Source: Bacteroidota bacterium (GTDB lineage Bacteria > Bacteroidota > Bacteroidia > B-17B0 > Aurantibacillaceae). Taken from it: DNA of 64,000 nucleotides. Location: positions 26,904 through 90,903 of the forward strand of contig JAUXSA010000016.1 of the NCBI GenBank assembly GCA_030681615.1. The letters are read 5' to 3'. The notes under the pieces were generated by a model, which did not search any database, had not been told where the DNA came from, and saw nothing but the letters and a program-made list of their open reading frames with translations. The translations under genes and the position numbers were made by a program. Every line of letters begins with the position of its first letter. The stretch's first letter is position 1. Of this stretch, positions 63,801 to 64,000 are shown piece after piece.

Positions 63801-64000
63801 AAGCAAATTTAAATAGTGTTGGAAATACTAACGCGCGTGTTCTGTTATCAACAAATACAAACGATGAATGGATAGTTGGACCAAAGTTTACAGCAACAGC
63901 CAATAGCCAGGTTTCATTTGATGCGTCATTAACCAACAATACTACTGCACCGTTCACACCTGATGCTATGGGAAGTGATGACATGGTTAGGGTAATGGTT
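60827..64000 (+). CDS. Second giant T9SS-type adhesin, incomplete at window end
   Basis: The frame opens with MKNVYKILAAFLLLGSYAKS (signal peptide) at 60827 and stays open for 1058 codons to the window edge. It parallels the upstream paralogue closely: GGSTATYSTVN, GTHFGAITIDI, beta-helix, CARDB-like and adhesin segments. It differs in having at least two copies of the roughly 287-residue CARDB-like plus cleaved-adhesin unit where the first gene has one. The C-terminal sorting domain is expected beyond the window. Its start is 215 bases after the first gene's stop. Confidence 0.85.
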   Translation, partial: MKNVYKILAAFLLLGSYAKSQVTVTGGSTATYSTVNTAFAAINAGTHFGAITIDITASTTESTTPTPLNASGQGGANYTSIVLRPTVTATISGAMVTGRGVLELDGSDNVTIDGDISGGPVTRELTIVNNAANTVASTAVIRLIGRTTLGLGATNNTIKNCVIIGNTEGNDGISGSTVTSSHGIYAGNNAVALLVGSTTGADYDNNTIENNDIRKAYFAIYVGSATANTSGNLNIKNNIIGSNTVGETITAGGINLSGVVSATLSQNEVFNLTPNTSISPYGIQIAGAGSASVTISRNNVHGIKSLSISGWGAYGISISGGTDHLMVNNIVYDIMTVNYLSTSTLNAIGLRLASGTGHKIYYNSVNLYGAINLSTGTSTSVASAALFVTSAACTGLDIKNNIFCNIQTSTVTTQKFMAVWFPSTYDFANAVLNNNSYNVTNDGDHFVGKVGTTNGLNEASTLGAWQALSQVNNPTNDLNSIPASNMAAPFTSNTNLTIPPNTVYGAESGAVLIPSLGTNIDYNAAVRPLAGVNANLNPDMGAYEFDGIAGIPIDAGLQSLISPATTGCYTSAENVVVSIKNYGTSAISNIPVTVIVSGAVNQTYTATYIPIITAGATANFTVGVLNMLTSGTYSFNGSTSLAGDGNAINDALTTTIRTVIAPSTLPQFVNFTGFTGSNLPTFFPLWTEATGTAVPTGTTSTWTSQTNLNTTGNVNARVLLQTNTNDEWIVGPKFTATANSQVTFDAALTGNTTAPFTPDAMGSDDKVRVMVSTDCGASFTPVFTISATNSLTTSFTNFSVPLGAYAGQNIIVAFLAQDGPVDDIESYYFQLDNINLYNTSATDAGVSAFVAPGIGCYTSSEPLVVQVNNFGTAPISNFPVSVWVSGAIVQTLTATYTGTLAVAASANFTVGSVNMTTAGQYNFKGFTSLVGDLNAFNDTALIVRNVTATSTLPQFVDFTGFTGANLPTPFPLWTEATGTAVPTGTTSSWTTQANLNSVGNTNARVLLSTNTNDEWIVGPKFTATANSQVSFDASLTNNTTAPFTPDAMGSDDMVRVMV
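62825..64000 (+). repeat. 861-base in-frame repeat within the second adhesin
   Basis: The sequence from LPQFVNFTGFTGSNLPTFFP (62825 reference base) recurs from 63686 as LPQFVDFTGFTGANLPTPFP, exactly 861 bases (287 codons) later. The second unit is cut by the window end. Both units contain SSWT/STWT, NEW/DEWIVGPKFTATA and AMGSDD. This shows recent duplication of a domain pair. Confidence 0.7.

Overview
The window comes from an AT-rich member of the Bacteroidota. The support is C-terminal type IX secretion (T9SS) sorting domains on surface proteins, a DnaE polymerase fused to an N-terminal proofreading exonuclease, a SurA/PpiD-type periplasmic foldase, promoters fitting the Bacteroidota TTTG / TAnnTTTG pattern, and an RteC-like protein. 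I cannot name the genus from sequence alone.

Layout. (1) 1-4681 is host sequence: a propeller-repeat T9SS protein, small secreted proteins, an OmpA-like choice-of-anchor-L protein and a universal stress protein. (2) About 4.7-40.4 kb is an accessory island. It ends at a large serine recombinase whose reading frame runs into tRNA-Val-like debris. A ~158 bp direct repeat (part of a GIY-YIG gene plus its upstream terminator) lies at both sides, at 4771-4929 and 40593-40750. (3) 40.4-64 kb is host sequence: tRNA-Val, CdsZ-like and Nif3-like proteins, PpiD-like foldase, DnaE, ABC-F, PssA, PurS, MetK, a TPR-like protein and two tandem giant T9SS adhesins. The second adhesin runs off the window.

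The island has two functional blocks. The left block (5.0-18.8 kb, all minus strand) handles metals. A mer operon (ArsR-type regulator, MerTP fusion, two small unknown proteins, MerA) lies upstream of decaying metal-gene fragments: a frameshifted heavy-metal-binding-domain gene, a P-type ATPase C-terminus, a Cys-repeat peptide and a CsoR scrap. Next comes a CsoR-family regulator and a tightly packed nine-gene unit. That unit encodes a MerP-like protein, a thioredoxin-like protein, a P1B-ATPase with a YPC in place of CPC, an HcnABC-like three-subunit oxidase, an HMA lipoprotein, a thiolase and a CcdA-like membrane protein. A G-tract operator lies inside its promoter.

The right block (18.9-36.8 kb, mostly plus strand) looks like defence. 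A divergent pair (RteC-like and WYL regulator) precedes a JetABCD/Wadjet-like SMC system. This is followed without a real gap by a DEDD/RNase-H-fold exonuclease and both subunits of exonuclease VII, then a membrane protein, a translationally coupled pair with a double-HKD phospholipase-D-like protein, and a large protein with an HEPN-type Rx4H motif. A 17-bp element, identical upstream of the WYL gene and upstream of jetA, is the best candidate for the operator. Five small or recombination-related genes, preceded by TTGACG repeats, close the island.

The most notable proposal is the exonuclease-augmented Wadjet: SMC-guided cleavage of plasmid circles followed by degradation of the linear product by enzymes from the same operon. 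Second is the metal-regulated HcnABC-like/thiolase operon. Both functional readings are inference from gene content and order.
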